Notes: a model not told the origin generated them from the sequence alone. A stretch of 64,000 bases of DNA from Rhizobium bangladeshense (GCF_017357245.1 NZ_CP071612.1:1491001-1555000), one strand, 5' to 3'. Numbered from the stretch's first letter, positions 16,978 to 26,266 are shown. Program-made: numbers and translations.

Positions 16978-19119
16978 CTATCGCATGATGGTCTCGCGAA
17001 GGAAGCTGTAACCCATCGCTGCGCGGGCGGCGCGCTCCTCGGAATTGCCATCGCCGCCATGTCCGCCCAAGCCGAATTCGTGGAAGAGTGGCTTATGTCC
17101 TTCTTCCTCCAGCCGCGCTGCAAATCGACGTGCATGCGAGGGATGCACGCGGTCGTCATTGGTGGAGCTTTCGATATAGATCGGCGGGTAGGTGATCTCA
17201 CTGGCCGGCCGGATATTGTGAAGCGGCGAATAGCCGAGCATGAAGTCCCGGTCCGCCGGCGTGTCCGGGTCGCCATATTCGTCCATCCAGGCTTTTCCCG
17301 CGCTGAACAGGTGGAAGCGTGTCATATCGAGAACCGGCACCTGACACCAGACGGCGCCAAAATCGTCCGGGTAGCGTGTCAGCATCACGCCCGTCAGAAG
17401 GCCGCCATTGCTGCCGCCCTGGCAGGCGATGCGCGACGGCACGGTGTAGCCGCGGGCGACGAGATCCCTGGCAATTGCGACGAAATCGGCAAAGGCTTTG
17501 TCCCGCCCCAGCCGCTTGGCGCTGCGATACCAGTCAGGCCCGAATTCACCGCCGCCGCGGATATAGGCCTGCACATAGGCGCCGCCTTGCTCCAGCCAGC
17601 GGCCAGTTACGCCGGAGTAATTCGGCGACAGCGAAACATCGAATCCGCCATAGCCGTAGATCAGCACCGGCAGTGCGCCCTTGGTCCACTGTCGCGGCAG
17701 GACCAGGCGGTAAGCGACCCTGGTCCCGTCCTCGGACACAGCCTCCAGCAGCTCCGACGACATATCGGTCGCATCGAAATAGCTCGGCGCCACTGCCGTG
17801 AAGATCGGCTCCGGCTGTTTGCTGCGATCGGAGAGCTCGAGACGGTAGCAAGTGGGTGGCTGCAGGAAACCCTGACCGACGATGTGGAGCGTGTCGTTCC
17901 CATGATGCAGATCTGCATAGAGAGGCTTGAAATGAGCCGTCTGCATCTCCGCCGGCAACGCGATTTCCCGCTGTTCAGCATCGGGCTTTGTGAGGTCGAG
18001 CACGAGAAGACGCGGGCGCAGCCTGTCCGAAATGATGAACACGCACCATTCGCGCATCAGCATCATCTGCGCGACCGACTGGCCCTCGCCAGGTTGGAAC
18101 AGGACTCGCTCCGGTCCGAGTATCGTCTGAGATTGCGGCTCGAAGCGTTGCAGCACGAGGCTACCGGTGGGAACGCGCTCGTCGGTCTTTGCGCGCCAGA
18201 GGCAATGATCGCGATTGAACTGAAAGTCGGCTTCTTCAGGCAAATCGATGCGTTGGCGCTTGCCGTCGTCTCCGATGAGGAAAGCGCTTGCGACGCCGAT
18301 CTCATGGCCCGCGACGAAGATCTCTATCAATGCTGCATCCGGCGAAGCACCGGAAAGGGCGGGGTCGATGACCAGATTGGAGCCGTAAACGTCCTCGTCC
18401 GCCGCTTCGAACATGATGGCGGCATCTTCCGGCCGCTGTCCGCGCTTCAACCGCCGCCCGACGCGCGGCCATCCCGAGCGGGTCGCCGAAAATCGGTCGA
18501 TCGAGCCGAAATAACAGATCTCGTCGCGGCTCAACCAGGTGGCATGCGATCGCGCGGCGGGGGTGTCAAATCCGCCCTTCACGATCTGTTTGCGCTCGGC
18601 GTCGAATTCGAGCAGGCGGACCGGGTCGGAGCCGCCATCCGATAGCATCAGCAGGACGCGCGTCGGCTCCCACGGGCAGGTGACGGCGCCGCGCCAGGTC
18701 CAGCGCTTGCCTTCGTCGAGGCAGAAGGCGTCGAGATCGAAGACCGGCTCCCAATCGGCCTCCGGCAACGGCGGCTGCTCGGCTGGCAAGCGTAGCCAGA
18801 CCCCGAGGGGATTGTCCTTGCTCTGCCGGAAATCGAACAGCCATCCGCCGCGGCGCATCGGCACGATCAGCCTGTCCTGTCGCTCGATCAGCGCCTTGAT
18901 CGCCTCGCGATCCTCGACAAACTGCGGTGTTCTTAATGCCGCGTCGGAAAAGGCATTGTGTTCGTCGATAAACTGGCGGGTGCGCGGATCCTCGTCCGCT
19001 TCGAGATGAAGGTTCATGTCTGAGCTGCCGGCTTCGTTGATTTCGCATAGATCTAGCGCATGATGCGGATAAAAGTGAGCGGTTTTCTCCTTCACGCTCT
19101 CATTGTCCAAGGGGCTCAT
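16978..19119 (-). CDS. Prolyl oligopeptidase (S9A serine peptidase)
   Basis: This peptidase of about 713 residues cleaves short peptides after proline. An N-terminal beta-propeller gating domain is followed by an alpha/beta-hydrolase domain. The catalytic serine is in CQGGSNGGLLTG, the aspartate in STNDDRVHPSHA and the histidine in GLGGHGGDGN. There is no obvious signal peptide, so it is probably cytoplasmic. The start is uncertain: ATG 19119 gives the full length, while ATG 19017 (MNLHLEADEDPRTRQFIDEHN) would remove 34 residues that carry no recognised motif. Neither has a good ribosome site. Confidence 0.88.
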   Translation of the reverse strand: MSPLDNESVKEKTAHFYPHHALDLCEINEAGSSDMNLHLEADEDPRTRQFIDEHNAFSDAALRTPQFVEDREAIKALIERQDRLIVPMRRGGWLFDFRQSKDNPLGVWLRLPAEQPPLPEADWEPVFDLDAFCLDEGKRWTWRGAVTCPWEPTRVLLMLSDGGSDPVRLLEFDAERKQIVKGGFDTPAARSHATWLSRDEICYFGSIDRFSATRSGWPRVGRRLKRGQRPEDAAIMFEAADEDVYGSNLVIDPALSGASPDAALIEIFVAGHEIGVASAFLIGDDGKRQRIDLPEEADFQFNRDHCLWRAKTDERVPTGSLVLQRFEPQSQTILGPERVLFQPGEGQSVAQMMLMREWCVFIISDRLRPRLLVLDLTKPDAEQREIALPAEMQTAHFKPLYADLHHGNDTLHIVGQGFLQPPTCYRLELSDRSKQPEPIFTAVAPSYFDATDMSSELLEAVSEDGTRVAYRLVLPRQWTKGALPVLIYGYGGFDVSLSPNYSGVTGRWLEQGGAYVQAYIRGGGEFGPDWYRSAKRLGRDKAFADFVAIARDLVARGYTVPSRIACQGGSNGGLLTGVMLTRYPDDFGAVWCQVPVLDMTRFHLFSAGKAWMDEYGDPDTPADRDFMLGYSPLHNIRPASEITYPPIYIESSTNDDRVHPSHARRFAARLEEEGHKPLFHEFGLGGHGGDGNSEERAARAAMGYSFLRETIMR

Positions 19120-19151
19120 CCCTGGCAAGCCAGCCTGCTCACATGGAGTGT

Positions 19152-19583
19152 TTACTGTCCAATTTCGGCGTCATGAGCCTTTTTCAGCGCGTCGCATCCC
19201 CCAAGCTCCTTCGTAGCAGTCGAAGCCCATTCCTGCACCTGTTCGTCAGACATCGTTAGCTTGGGGTTTTCTTGAGCGAGCAGGTTTAGGCCTGCGTCCT
19301 CCATTTTTGCGATAGCTGCCTCGACTTCTTTGTAGATCTCAGTTCCTGAATCGCATCCCTGCTTCTCGATGTACCCTAGAAATCGGGGACGCAACGGCCT
19401 CGGTTCAGCCCCGCAATATTTTTCCGCGAGAACATGAGCAGTGAGCGCGTATTCAAGTCCCATGAATCGGGACTCGACTGCTTCGTTCGGATTGAAACTG
19501 TTTCTACAGAAATTTGCAGATTCAGCATTGGCGGCAACGAGCGGCACGGAAGCTAACAACACGCCGCAGAGATAGCGAAGCAA
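19152..19583 (-). CDS. Small secreted protein of unknown function
   Basis: I do not recognise this 143-residue protein. It has a signal peptide (LRYLCGVLLASVPLVAANA) and then a mature helical domain with four cysteines that could form two disulfides. The C-terminus is LGGCDALKKAHDAEIGQ. The TTG at 19583 is the likely start because GGAGG stands about 9 bases upstream of it. Its base composition is visibly more AT-rich than its neighbours. It lies between the polysaccharide deacetylase and the prolyl oligopeptidase, all on the minus strand, with small gaps. Confidence 0.62.
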   Translation of the reverse strand: MLRYLCGVLLASVPLVAANAESANFCRNSFNPNEAVESRFMGLEYALTAHVLAEKYCGAEPRPLRPRFLGYIEKQGCDSGTEIYKEVEAAIAKMEDAGLNLLAQENPKLTMSDEQVQEWASTATKELGGCDALKKAHDAEIGQ

Positions 19584-19670
19584 ACCACGTTCCTCCAAAA
19601 ATCCTCTCGACTAGAAGCAGCGGCGTTGCGGTCTAAAAGTTTTAGTCAGCACTCGACCGAAAAGCATTTC

Positions 19671-20519
19671 CTAGCGGGTCATCACCAGATCGGCCGAGGC
19701 AACGAGGTTGCTCGGCGCCTGCGGCTTCTTGAATTTCAGCGTCACGACCTTGTAGCCTTCGGTTTCGAGTTTCGAAAGCAGGGTGGGAAGCATCGTTACG
19801 GTGCGCTTGTGGATGTCGTGCATCAGAATGATGCCGCGGCCGCGCTTGTGCAGCAGGTTCATCGTCAATTGCGTCACGGACACCGGTGTAGCGCTGAAAT
19901 AGTCCTTGCTATCGATGTCGACATCCATCACGACCAGACCGCGCATGGCGATGGCGGCGCGCAGCCTGTGGCTCTCGGCGAGGTAAGGGAAGCGGAAGAA
20001 CGAGACGTCTGTCCCCGTTGCCTTGGTCACTGCCAGTTCGCCCTTGACGACCTCGTCCATCGCCGCATCGAAGCCCAAAGAGGTCAAGTTGGCATGGTCA
20101 TAGGTGTGACTGCCGATTGCGTTGCCCTCCATCGCCACCTTGCGCGCCAGCGCCGGATGCATCTCGGCCATCTCGCCGACCATCATGAAAGCGCCCTTGA
20201 CGCCGAACTGGTTGAGGATCGCGAGCACCTTATCCGTCCGGCCGGGGATCGGGCCATCGTCGAAGCTCAGGATCACTTCCTTGTCATTGAGCTTGAGATC
20301 GGCGAGCGAGGAGACCTCCAGCGTCCGCCCGGAAAGGTGATGCGGGCCGGCAAAGGGCGGCGTTCCATCGTCATTGGCGGCCTTGCCGGAAGGTGTTCGC
20401 CCTTCAGGCGCAATCACCGAGGCGGTCTTGATCGAGGTGTCGGGGCGCTCTCTGGTCGTGCTGCAGGCGGAGAGGGCGGCCGCAAGGACGATGCAGGAAA
20501 GGACGAAAAACCGATGCAT
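19671..20519 (-). CDS. Lipoprotein polysaccharide deacetylase (CE4/NodB domain)
   Basis: The product has 282 residues. An N-terminal lipoprotein signal ends in LSAC (Cys19), so the protein should be lipid-anchored in the envelope. The NodB-type domain includes ILSFDDGPIPGRTD (catalytic and metal Asp pair) and the SHTYDHANL metal-binding histidines. Such enzymes remove acetyl groups from N-acetylated glycans such as peptidoglycan or poly-GlcNAc. The substrate is not determinable here, and the N-terminal lipid anchor argues against a cytoplasmic Nod-factor role. No other glycan genes are adjacent. Confidence 0.85.
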   Translation of the reverse strand: MHRFFVLSCIVLAAALSACSTTRERPDTSIKTASVIAPEGRTPSGKAANDDGTPPFAGPHHLSGRTLEVSSLADLKLNDKEVILSFDDGPIPGRTDKVLAILNQFGVKGAFMMVGEMAEMHPALARKVAMEGNAIGSHTYDHANLTSLGFDAAMDEVVKGELAVTKATGTDVSFFRFPYLAESHRLRAAIAMRGLVVMDVDIDSKDYFSATPVSVTQLTMNLLHKRGRGIILMHDIHKRTVTMLPTLLSKLETEGYKVVTLKFKKPQAPSNLVASADLVMTR

Positions 20520-20646
20520 GGAAAGTGCTCAACAAATCAGTAATCAATGTTGAGACAAGCTTTCGGATTATGGTTAACGACCGGTTGAGATCGGGAGGAA
20601 TTGTGTTAACGCGTCGCAGTCAGCCGCGTTTCCTCGAAGACTGTGA

Positions 20647-22530
20647 CTATCCTGCCATTGCCTCTTCATATTCGGAGGACAGCATCAGCCACTCTTCCTC
20701 GGCGGCGGCGAGCTTCGCCGCAGCCTCGCCGCGCTGTTTTGCCTTTTCGGCGGCTTTGGCGGGCGTTTTCTCATAGAGCGCCGGATCCGCAAGTTCCGCA
20801 TCAAGGGCCTGAATCTGTTTCTCCAGCTTCGCCGTCAAGGATTCGATTTCGTTGATCTTTTTCTTCAGCGGTGTCAGCGAGGCGCGCCTTTCAGCATTCA
20901 GCTTGCGCTGGTCGGCCTTCGATGTCGTCTCGTCGGGGGCCTGCGGCTTCTCTTCTTTCCTCTTGCCGGAACTGACGATCAGGTCTCGGTATTCGTCCAT
21001 GTCGCCTTCGAAAGTGGTGACCGTGCCGCCATTGACCAGCCACAGCCGGTCGACCGTCGCCTCAATGAGGTGACGGTCGTGCGAGATCAGGATCACGGCG
21101 CCGTTGTAATCGTTCAGCGCTTCGATCAGGGCACGGCGGCTGTCGATGTCGAGATGGTTGGTCGGCTCGTCGAGAATGAGGAGGTTCGGCGCATGGAAGG
21201 CGGCAAGCCCCATTAGCAGGCGTGCCTTCTCGCCGCCGGAAAGATCTTTGGCGGCGGTTGCCATCTTCTCGGTCGCCAGCCCCATTTGCGCGACGCGGGC
21301 GCGCACCTTGGCTTCCGGTTCGGCGGGCATCAGACGCCGCACATGTTCCACCGCCGACTGTTCCGGGATGAGGTCGTCGAGCTGGTGTTGCGCGAAGAAG
21401 CCGATCTTCAGGCTCGGTGCGAGGCTTACTTCGCCACTTTCCGGCGACAGTCGCCCTGAGATGAACTTGGCGAAGGTCGACTTGCCGTTGCCGTTGGAGC
21501 CGAGCAAGGCGATGCGATCGTCGTTGTCGATGCGCAGGTTGAGGTTCTTCAGGATCGGCTTGCCGGGTTCGTAGCCGACGGAGCCGCCCTGGATTGCAAC
21601 GATCGGTGAGGCCGGCTGCTTCTCCGGCTCCGGGAAGGTGATCGGTTGCACATGGTCCTCGATGACGGCTGCAACCGTTCCCATGCGCTCGAGCGCCTTG
21701 ACGCGCGATTGCGCCTGCCGGGCCTTGGAAGCCTTGGCCTTGAAGCGGTCGATGAAGCTCTGCAGATGTTTGCGCGCTGCCTCATTCTTGGCCCTGGCCT
21801 TCGTCTGCAGCTCGTCCGCCTCCGCCTTCTGCCGCTCGAACTGGTCGTAATTGCCGCGGTAGAAGGTGAGCTTCTTCTGGTCGAGATGGACGATGGAATT
21901 GACCGCATTGTTCAGGAGGTCACGGTCGTGGCTGATGATGATGACCGTGTGCGGATAGCGGCGGATATAATCCTCCAGCCACATAGTGCCTTCAAGGTCG
22001 AGATAGTTGGTCGGCTCGTCGAGCAGAAGCAGGTCCGGCTCGGCGAAGAGCACGGCGGCAAGCGCCACGCGCATGCGCCAGCCGCCGGAGAAGGAGGAGG
22101 CGGGTCGGGCCTGCGCCGGCTGGTCGAAGCCGAGGCCGGCGAGGATGCTTGCGGCGCGCGCTTCGGCCGAATGCGCATCGATGTCGACGAGGCGCATCTG
22201 GATTTCGGCGATGCGGTGCGGATCGCTTGCCGTTTCAGCCTCGGCAAGCAGGGCCGCGCGTTCCTTGTCGGCGGCAAGCACAATCTCGATCAGGGAATCC
22301 TCGGTTCCCGGCGCTTCCTGGGCCACCTGACCGATACGCGCCGCCTTCGGGATCGACACCGACCCTGTCTCCGAGCCGAGATCGCCGGTGATGACGCGAA
22401 ACAGCGTGGATTTGCCGGCGCCATTGCGGCCGACCAGCCCTGCTTTCGTGCCCGAAGGCAGCGAAAGGCTGGCATTGTCGAGAAGCAGGCGCCCGGCAAT
22501 GCGGGCAGAAATATCGGTGAGCGTGATCAT
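20647..22530 (-). CDS. ABC-F family ATPase
   Basis: This 627-residue soluble protein has two ABC cassettes and no membrane segment. Walker A motifs are GRNGAGKST and GSNGNGKST, and the signature motifs are SGGWRMRV and LSGGEKARL. A charged linker lies between the cassettes, and the tail beyond about residue 530 is coiled-coil. ABC-F proteins act on ribosomes to resolve translation states. This one resembles the Uup/YheS group, but I cannot assign the subtype. The ATG at 22530 begins MITLTDISARIAGRLLL, the expected N-terminus. Confidence 0.9.
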   Translation of the reverse strand: MITLTDISARIAGRLLLDNASLSLPSGTKAGLVGRNGAGKSTLFRVITGDLGSETGSVSIPKAARIGQVAQEAPGTEDSLIEIVLAADKERAALLAEAETASDPHRIAEIQMRLVDIDAHSAEARAASILAGLGFDQPAQARPASSFSGGWRMRVALAAVLFAEPDLLLLDEPTNYLDLEGTMWLEDYIRRYPHTVIIISHDRDLLNNAVNSIVHLDQKKLTFYRGNYDQFERQKAEADELQTKARAKNEAARKHLQSFIDRFKAKASKARQAQSRVKALERMGTVAAVIEDHVQPITFPEPEKQPASPIVAIQGGSVGYEPGKPILKNLNLRIDNDDRIALLGSNGNGKSTFAKFISGRLSPESGEVSLAPSLKIGFFAQHQLDDLIPEQSAVEHVRRLMPAEPEAKVRARVAQMGLATEKMATAAKDLSGGEKARLLMGLAAFHAPNLLILDEPTNHLDIDSRRALIEALNDYNGAVILISHDRHLIEATVDRLWLVNGGTVTTFEGDMDEYRDLIVSSGKRKEEKPQAPDETTSKADQRKLNAERRASLTPLKKKINEIESLTAKLEKQIQALDAELADPALYEKTPAKAAEKAKQRGEAAAKLAAAEEEWLMLSSEYEEAMAG

Positions 22531-22575
22531 GGCCGGCGTTGTGGCCGAAACTGCCTGCCAAGGCAAGACCGCTTA

Positions 22576-22615
22576 TCCCCCGGCGAGCTCACTCGTCCCC
22601 CGGCGAGCTTGCTCG
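22576..22615. repeat. Two tandem 20-bp repeats
   Basis: Two adjacent 20-base units (22576-22595 and 22596-22615) differ at two positions and share the core CCCCCGGCGAGCT. The second unit contains the palindrome CGAGCTTGCTCG. They lie in the 109-base gap between the GGDEF gene's stop and the ABC-F start. Confidence 0.8.
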
Positions 22616-22639
22616 TCCGTGCTGAGAGCATCATACGCC

Positions 22640-23689
22640 TCAGCGGCCGAAAGCCTGCACCGGCAGGCGGCGGTTCGATTGCGCGGCGAGCAGCGCCACG
22701 CGGGCGTTGGCCTGGAGCTGTCCCGGTGTTGTCGCATCGGCACTGAGCGCCAGGCCGACCGAGATGGTCAGCCTGCCGCTGTCACCTTTGTCGGAGGTGG
22801 CGAAAACGAGATTTTCCTCGACTGAGGCGCGCAGGCGCTCGGCGATAGCAATCGCATCCTGCATGCCGACATTGGCAAACAGCAAGGCGAATTCGTCGGC
22901 CTCGGTGCGGGCGACGAAGTCGTTCTTCTTGACCGATTTTCGAAAAAGGGCTGCAAGCTTCTTCAAGAGCTTGTTGCCTGCCTGAGTGCCGTATCGGTCG
23001 TTGAGCTCGGTGAAATCGTCAATATCGACCATGATCAGCGCGCTGCCGGCGGCACCCTCTTCACGTTCGTAGAGCTCGGTGATCTGCCGGTTCAGCGCGA
23101 CGCGGTTCGCGAGGCCGGTGATCCTGTCGGCGATGGTGGCCGATTGCATTGCCGAAATGCCGCGCTCCAACGTTTCCAGCTTGTTGATGTCGTCCAGTAG
23201 TCTGGCGCCGATTTCCATCTCCGCCGACATCACCGTCGCGAGCGAGGCGGAGAGGTAATCGACCTCGCCGACGAAGGCGGCAAGGCTCTGGTCCTCATGC
23301 CCGGCGACAGATCTCAGGATCGTGCCGCAGGCGCGGGCAAAGGCGTCTCTGTGCCTCAATCCTTCGGCAAGCCTCTCCGCCACCTCGCGTAGCGTCCGGC
23401 TGGCCTCGTTGCGCGACGTCTCGCCCACCAACCCGCAATGGCCGACGAGGCGGTATTTCAGCCCGAGTTCGTCGAGCATCGCCTGTTCCGGCTGCGATCC
23501 GAGAGCGGCGATGTCTTGCGCAAGACCAGGATTGTGCCCAATGATGGCCTCATGAAAGAGTTCGTAGTTACGCGGCAGCGAGGTAACGTTGAGGCGCGCC
23601 ATGTGCTGGGCAATCTTCTGGATATCCGTCAGGGGGCCGGCGCGCCCAGCCTCGCGCGACACCAGTCCGTTTGCGCTTGCAGTCAGCAT
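22640..23689 (-). CDS. GGDEF-domain protein with a degenerate active site
   Basis: This 349-residue protein has no membrane helix. An N-terminal helical region (residues 1-180) precedes a diguanylate-cyclase-fold domain that begins at ITGLANRVALNRQ, close to the usual LTGLxNR. Where an active cyclase has GGDEF it reads EADEF (residues 263-267), and the upstream inhibitory RxxD is KKND. Both signature glycines are lost, so GTP condensation is unlikely; it may bind GTP or c-di-GMP, or act through protein contacts. GAGGGA precedes the ATG. No phosphodiesterase domain is present. The family call is firm and the activity is unknown. Confidence 0.88.
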   Translation of the reverse strand: MLTASANGLVSREAGRAGPLTDIQKIAQHMARLNVTSLPRNYELFHEAIIGHNPGLAQDIAALGSQPEQAMLDELGLKYRLVGHCGLVGETSRNEASRTLREVAERLAEGLRHRDAFARACGTILRSVAGHEDQSLAAFVGEVDYLSASLATVMSAEMEIGARLLDDINKLETLERGISAMQSATIADRITGLANRVALNRQITELYEREEGAAGSALIMVDIDDFTELNDRYGTQAGNKLLKKLAALFRKSVKKNDFVARTEADEFALLFANVGMQDAIAIAERLRASVEENLVFATSDKGDSGRLTISVGLALSADATTPGQLQANARVALLAAQSNRRLPVQAFGR

Positions 23690-23834
23690 GACGATCCCTC
23701 GCGGTCCGGCTTTTTCCCTTCATTCCGCTATGCCTGCAAGGCTTTAAGAGAGGCTGAATTTTTAGGCGGGAAGCGCCGGGTTTGCCTTGGAACTGGCAAA
23801 GGCGGTTAATGCTGTCTTGATCAGAAAGGCTGTC

Positions 23835-24344
23835 TCACATCCACTCGCGACCCTCGCTGCGCAGAAAATATATAAGGTCCAGCCCGAGGCTTGGTTTGCC
23901 AAGCGCCGTCAGCGTCATATGGCACTGGCCGCGGTGATGAGTCTGGTGATTGAAGAGGTGCGCGAGCGCGCTCGACAGCGGCTGAGTGACCCGGATCGGC
24001 TGCGTCACCGGGACATAGGTGAAGTCGCCGGCAAGGCTCGCCTCATCGAGCGTCCCCGTCCAGGCAATGATGCGCTCGTCCTCTGTCTTGCGTGCGGCGG
24101 CAAGCGCATCCAGCTCTTCGAATAGTATGGCATCGAGGGCCGCCGGCGCTTCGCCGCTACCGGTAAAGCGCTTCATCCATATCCGGTCGGCGACGAGCAG
24201 GTGATTGAGCGTGCCATGCAGCGAGCCGAAGAAGGCGCCGCGGTCGCTGCGAAATTCCGCCGCCCCGAGTTCGGCCGCAGCCGTATAGACCAAGCTATTG
24301 GCCCAGCGATTATAGGCCGCGAACATCCTGAAATGTCTAAGCAT
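23835..24344 (-). CDS. DinB-family protein (putative metal-dependent thiol transferase fold)
   Basis: This 169-residue protein begins MLRHFRMFAAYNRWANSLVY and has the four-helix DinB/YfiT fold. The putative metal-binding histidines are in SLHGTLNHLLVADRIW and ALAHLFNHQTHHRGQ. DinB-family members include thiol-dependent transferases and proteins induced by damage; the precise reaction is unknown. AGGGGGACC precedes the ATG at 24344. A longer frame continues upstream across the opposite strand of the neighbouring genes and is rejected. It is divergent from the GST-like gene. Confidence 0.85.
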   Translation of the reverse strand: MLRHFRMFAAYNRWANSLVYTAAAELGAAEFRSDRGAFFGSLHGTLNHLLVADRIWMKRFTGSGEAPAALDAILFEELDALAAARKTEDERIIAWTGTLDEASLAGDFTYVPVTQPIRVTQPLSSALAHLFNHQTHHRGQCHMTLTALGKPSLGLDLIYFLRSEGREWM

Positions 24345-24482
24345 ATGGTCCCCCTGCCGTTGCTGGAGCAGTCTAGCCGGTTTCCCGAGAAATCCGAGTG
24401 ATGGCGCCATGAAATTTCCTGATTTGATCGTGCGCGCTTTGTGTCGTCGAATGCAGGCAGATCGGACCTCGAAAGGATTGTC

Positions 24483-25172
24483 ATGACCAGAGCCCTCTAT
24501 TCCCTCTGCGGCGCCGACGAACGTCGCTTCTTTTCGCCCCATTGCTGGAAGGCGGTGATGGCGCTCGCGCACAAGGGACTCGATTTCGAGGAGATCCCGA
24601 CGACCTACGCCCGTATCCGCGACATCGGCGGCGGCGTGTCTTCGACCCTGCCGGTGCTCGACGACAACGGCCGGCTGATCTCGGATAGTTTTGCCATCGC
24701 CCTCTATCTGGAGGAGGCTTATCCCGAGCGTCCGTCGCTGTTCGGCGGCGAGGGCGGCAAGGCGCTGTCGCGCATGGTGGAAGGCTATTCGCAGATGATC
24801 ATCCATCCGGCGATCATGCGCATTGCCCTTCTCGACATCCACGCCATCCTGGACGAAGGCGACAAGGCCTATTTCCGTCAAAGTCGCGAGCTCAGGCTCG
24901 GCAAGCCGCTGGAAGTCTTCGCCGCAGACAGCGAAGCGGAGAGGCCCGCTTTTGCCACCAAGCTGGAGCCGCTCCGCCATATGCTGAAGTTCCAGCCGTT
25001 CATCGGCGGCCAGACGCCGCTTTTTGGCGACTATATCGTCTTCGGCGCGCTGCAATGGCTGCGCGTATCCGCAGGGCTGGCGATGCTGGCCGCCGCCGAT
25101 CCCGTCATCGCCTGGTTCGAACGCTGCCTCGATCTCCATGAAAGCCGCGGCAGGACTGTGACAGCGGCGTGA
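24483..25172 (+). CDS. Glutathione S-transferase-like protein
   Basis: This 229-residue protein has an N-terminal thioredoxin-like domain with STLPVLDDNGRLISDS, where the cis-proline and the Asp-Ser pair contact glutathione, and an all-helical C-terminal domain. The N-terminal FSPHCWKAVMALAHKGLDFE is typical of plant/bacterial GSTs. The start is ATG 24483, with AAAGGA upstream. The substrate is unknown. It is followed by ndk after about 80 bases, with no evident functional link. Confidence 0.85.
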   Translation: MTRALYSLCGADERRFFSPHCWKAVMALAHKGLDFEEIPTTYARIRDIGGGVSSTLPVLDDNGRLISDSFAIALYLEEAYPERPSLFGGEGGKALSRMVEGYSQMIIHPAIMRIALLDIHAILDEGDKAYFRQSRELRLGKPLEVFAADSEAERPAFATKLEPLRHMLKFQPFIGGQTPLFGDYIVFGALQWLRVSAGLAMLAAADPVIAWFERCLDLHESRGRTVTAA

Positions 25173-25253
25173 AATTGCCGCCGGCCTCTTGTTTTCGGGC
25201 GTTGGGGCGGGTAAAGACCGCCCACTTTTCCCGAGAAAACAGAGGATTTGACT

Positions 25254-25676
25254 ATGGCGATTGAACGCACCTTCTCGATGATCAAGCCTGACGCAACCAA
25301 GCGCAACCTGACGGGCGCCATCACCAAGATGCTCGAAGATGCCGGCCTGCGCGTCGTCGCCTCCAAGCGCGTCTGGATGAGCCGCCGCGAAGCCGAGGGC
25401 TTCTACGCCGTACACAAGGATCGCCCCTTCTTCGGCGAACTCGTCGAAGGCATGACCTCCGGCCCGACCGTCGTGCAGGTTCTGGAAGGCGAGGGCGCGA
25501 TCCTCAAGAACCGCGAAATCATGGGCGCGACCAACCCGGCAAACGCTGCCGAAGGCACGATCCGCAAGGTCCATGCCCTATCGATCGGCGAAAACTCCGT
25601 TCACGGCTCCGACGCTCCGGAGACGGCTGCCCAGGAAATCAAGTACTGGTTCTCCGATACCGAAATCGTCGGCTGA
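25254..25676 (+). CDS. ndk: Nucleoside diphosphate kinase
   Basis: This 140-residue enzyme equalises nucleoside di- and triphosphate pools. The phosphorylated histidine is His117 in [11 protein letters not shown], and [15 protein letters not shown] is conserved. AGAGGA (25241-25246) sets the ATG at 25254; a TTG six bases earlier is too close. A terminator follows the gene. Confidence 0.97.
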   Translation: MAIERTFSMIKPDATKRNLTGAITKMLEDAGLRVVASKRVWMSRREAEGFYAVHKDRPFFGELVEGMTSGPTVVQVLEGEGAILKNREIMGATNPANAAEGTIRKVHALSIGENSVHGSDAPETAAQEIKYWFSDTEIVG

Positions 25677-25721
25677 GGCCATGCTTCGGCATTTGCTTGC
25701 AATGCCTTGAATTGACTCTCG

Positions 25722-25748
25722 AAAGCCGGGGCCTCGCTCCGGCTTTTT
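25722..25748 (+). terminator. Intrinsic terminator after ndk
   Basis: AAAGCCGGGGC (25722-25732) pairs with GCTCCGGCTTT with one G-T pair and a 3-base loop, followed by a run of T. Confidence 0.85.
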
Positions 25749-25762
25749 TGTGCCGGAATTTT

Positions 25763-26266
25763 TCACGAAGGGCATTTGTCGGTATTCGAAAAATCGACAC
25801 TGCCGTCAGGCTTGAAGACCTCCGGGTTCTTTTCATAAAGCGCGCCAATGACGAGCGGCTTGCTCGGCAGCACCGTCTGGTCGAGGTCCGAGCGGAACTC
25901 AGTCTTCAATTGCTGCAGCACATTGCCGTCCTTATCGACCAGCCGGACATTCACCGAATAGGCGCGGTCCTTGCGCACGCAGTGCAGGTTTTCGCTCTGC
26001 AGCGCGATCTTGTCGTCGATCGGATAGATCTTCTGGTTCAGCACCAGCGGGGCGCCGCCCGCGGGATTTTCAAATTCGGCGATGATCACCGAACCGTCGG
26101 GGATAGGACCTGTCTTCTTCAGGGTCAGCAGATAGGTGGCGCTTGCCACCCGGTAGTTGAAGACGAAGAGGTGGCCTGTGACCTCGACCAGGTTTTCGGC
26201 CTGGCGCTGGCAGGCGGCAAGCAGAAGACCTGTTGCAGCCGCCGCTGCGATTAGATGTTTCCTCAT
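25763..26266 (-). CDS. Predicted lipoprotein of unknown function
   Basis: The product has 167 residues with a lipoprotein signal MRKHLIAAAAATGLLLAAC (Cys19 would be lipidated). The remainder looks like a beta-rich envelope domain (VTGHLFVFNYRVASATYLLTL, VIIAEFENPAGG) and contains two more cysteines. I do not recognise a family. Its ATG overlaps the TGA of the CGNR regulator (ATGA), so the two are co-translated, and AGGAAGAG lies upstream. This suggests the lipoprotein belongs to the same module as the regulator and perhaps the divergent permease. Confidence 0.72.
   Translation of the reverse strand: MRKHLIAAAAATGLLLAACQRQAENLVEVTGHLFVFNYRVASATYLLTLKKTGPIPDGSVIIAEFENPAGGAPLVLNQKIYPIDDKIALQSENLHCVRKDRAYSVNVRLVDKDGNVLQQLKTEFRSDLDQTVLPSKPLVIGALYEKNPEVFKPDGSVDFSNTDKCPS

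Noticed and set aside
17059..18645. Open frame of over 500 codons antisense to the prolyl oligopeptidase gene
   Set aside because: It mirrors the coding strand of a protein with a complete catalytic triad; composition is arginine/histidine-rich shadow sequence with no motif.
24345..25574. Upstream extension of the DinB gene giving a 579-residue protein
   Set aside because: The extra part reads across the antisense of the GST-like gene and ndk; the DinB domain starts at ATG 24344 with a good ribosome site.
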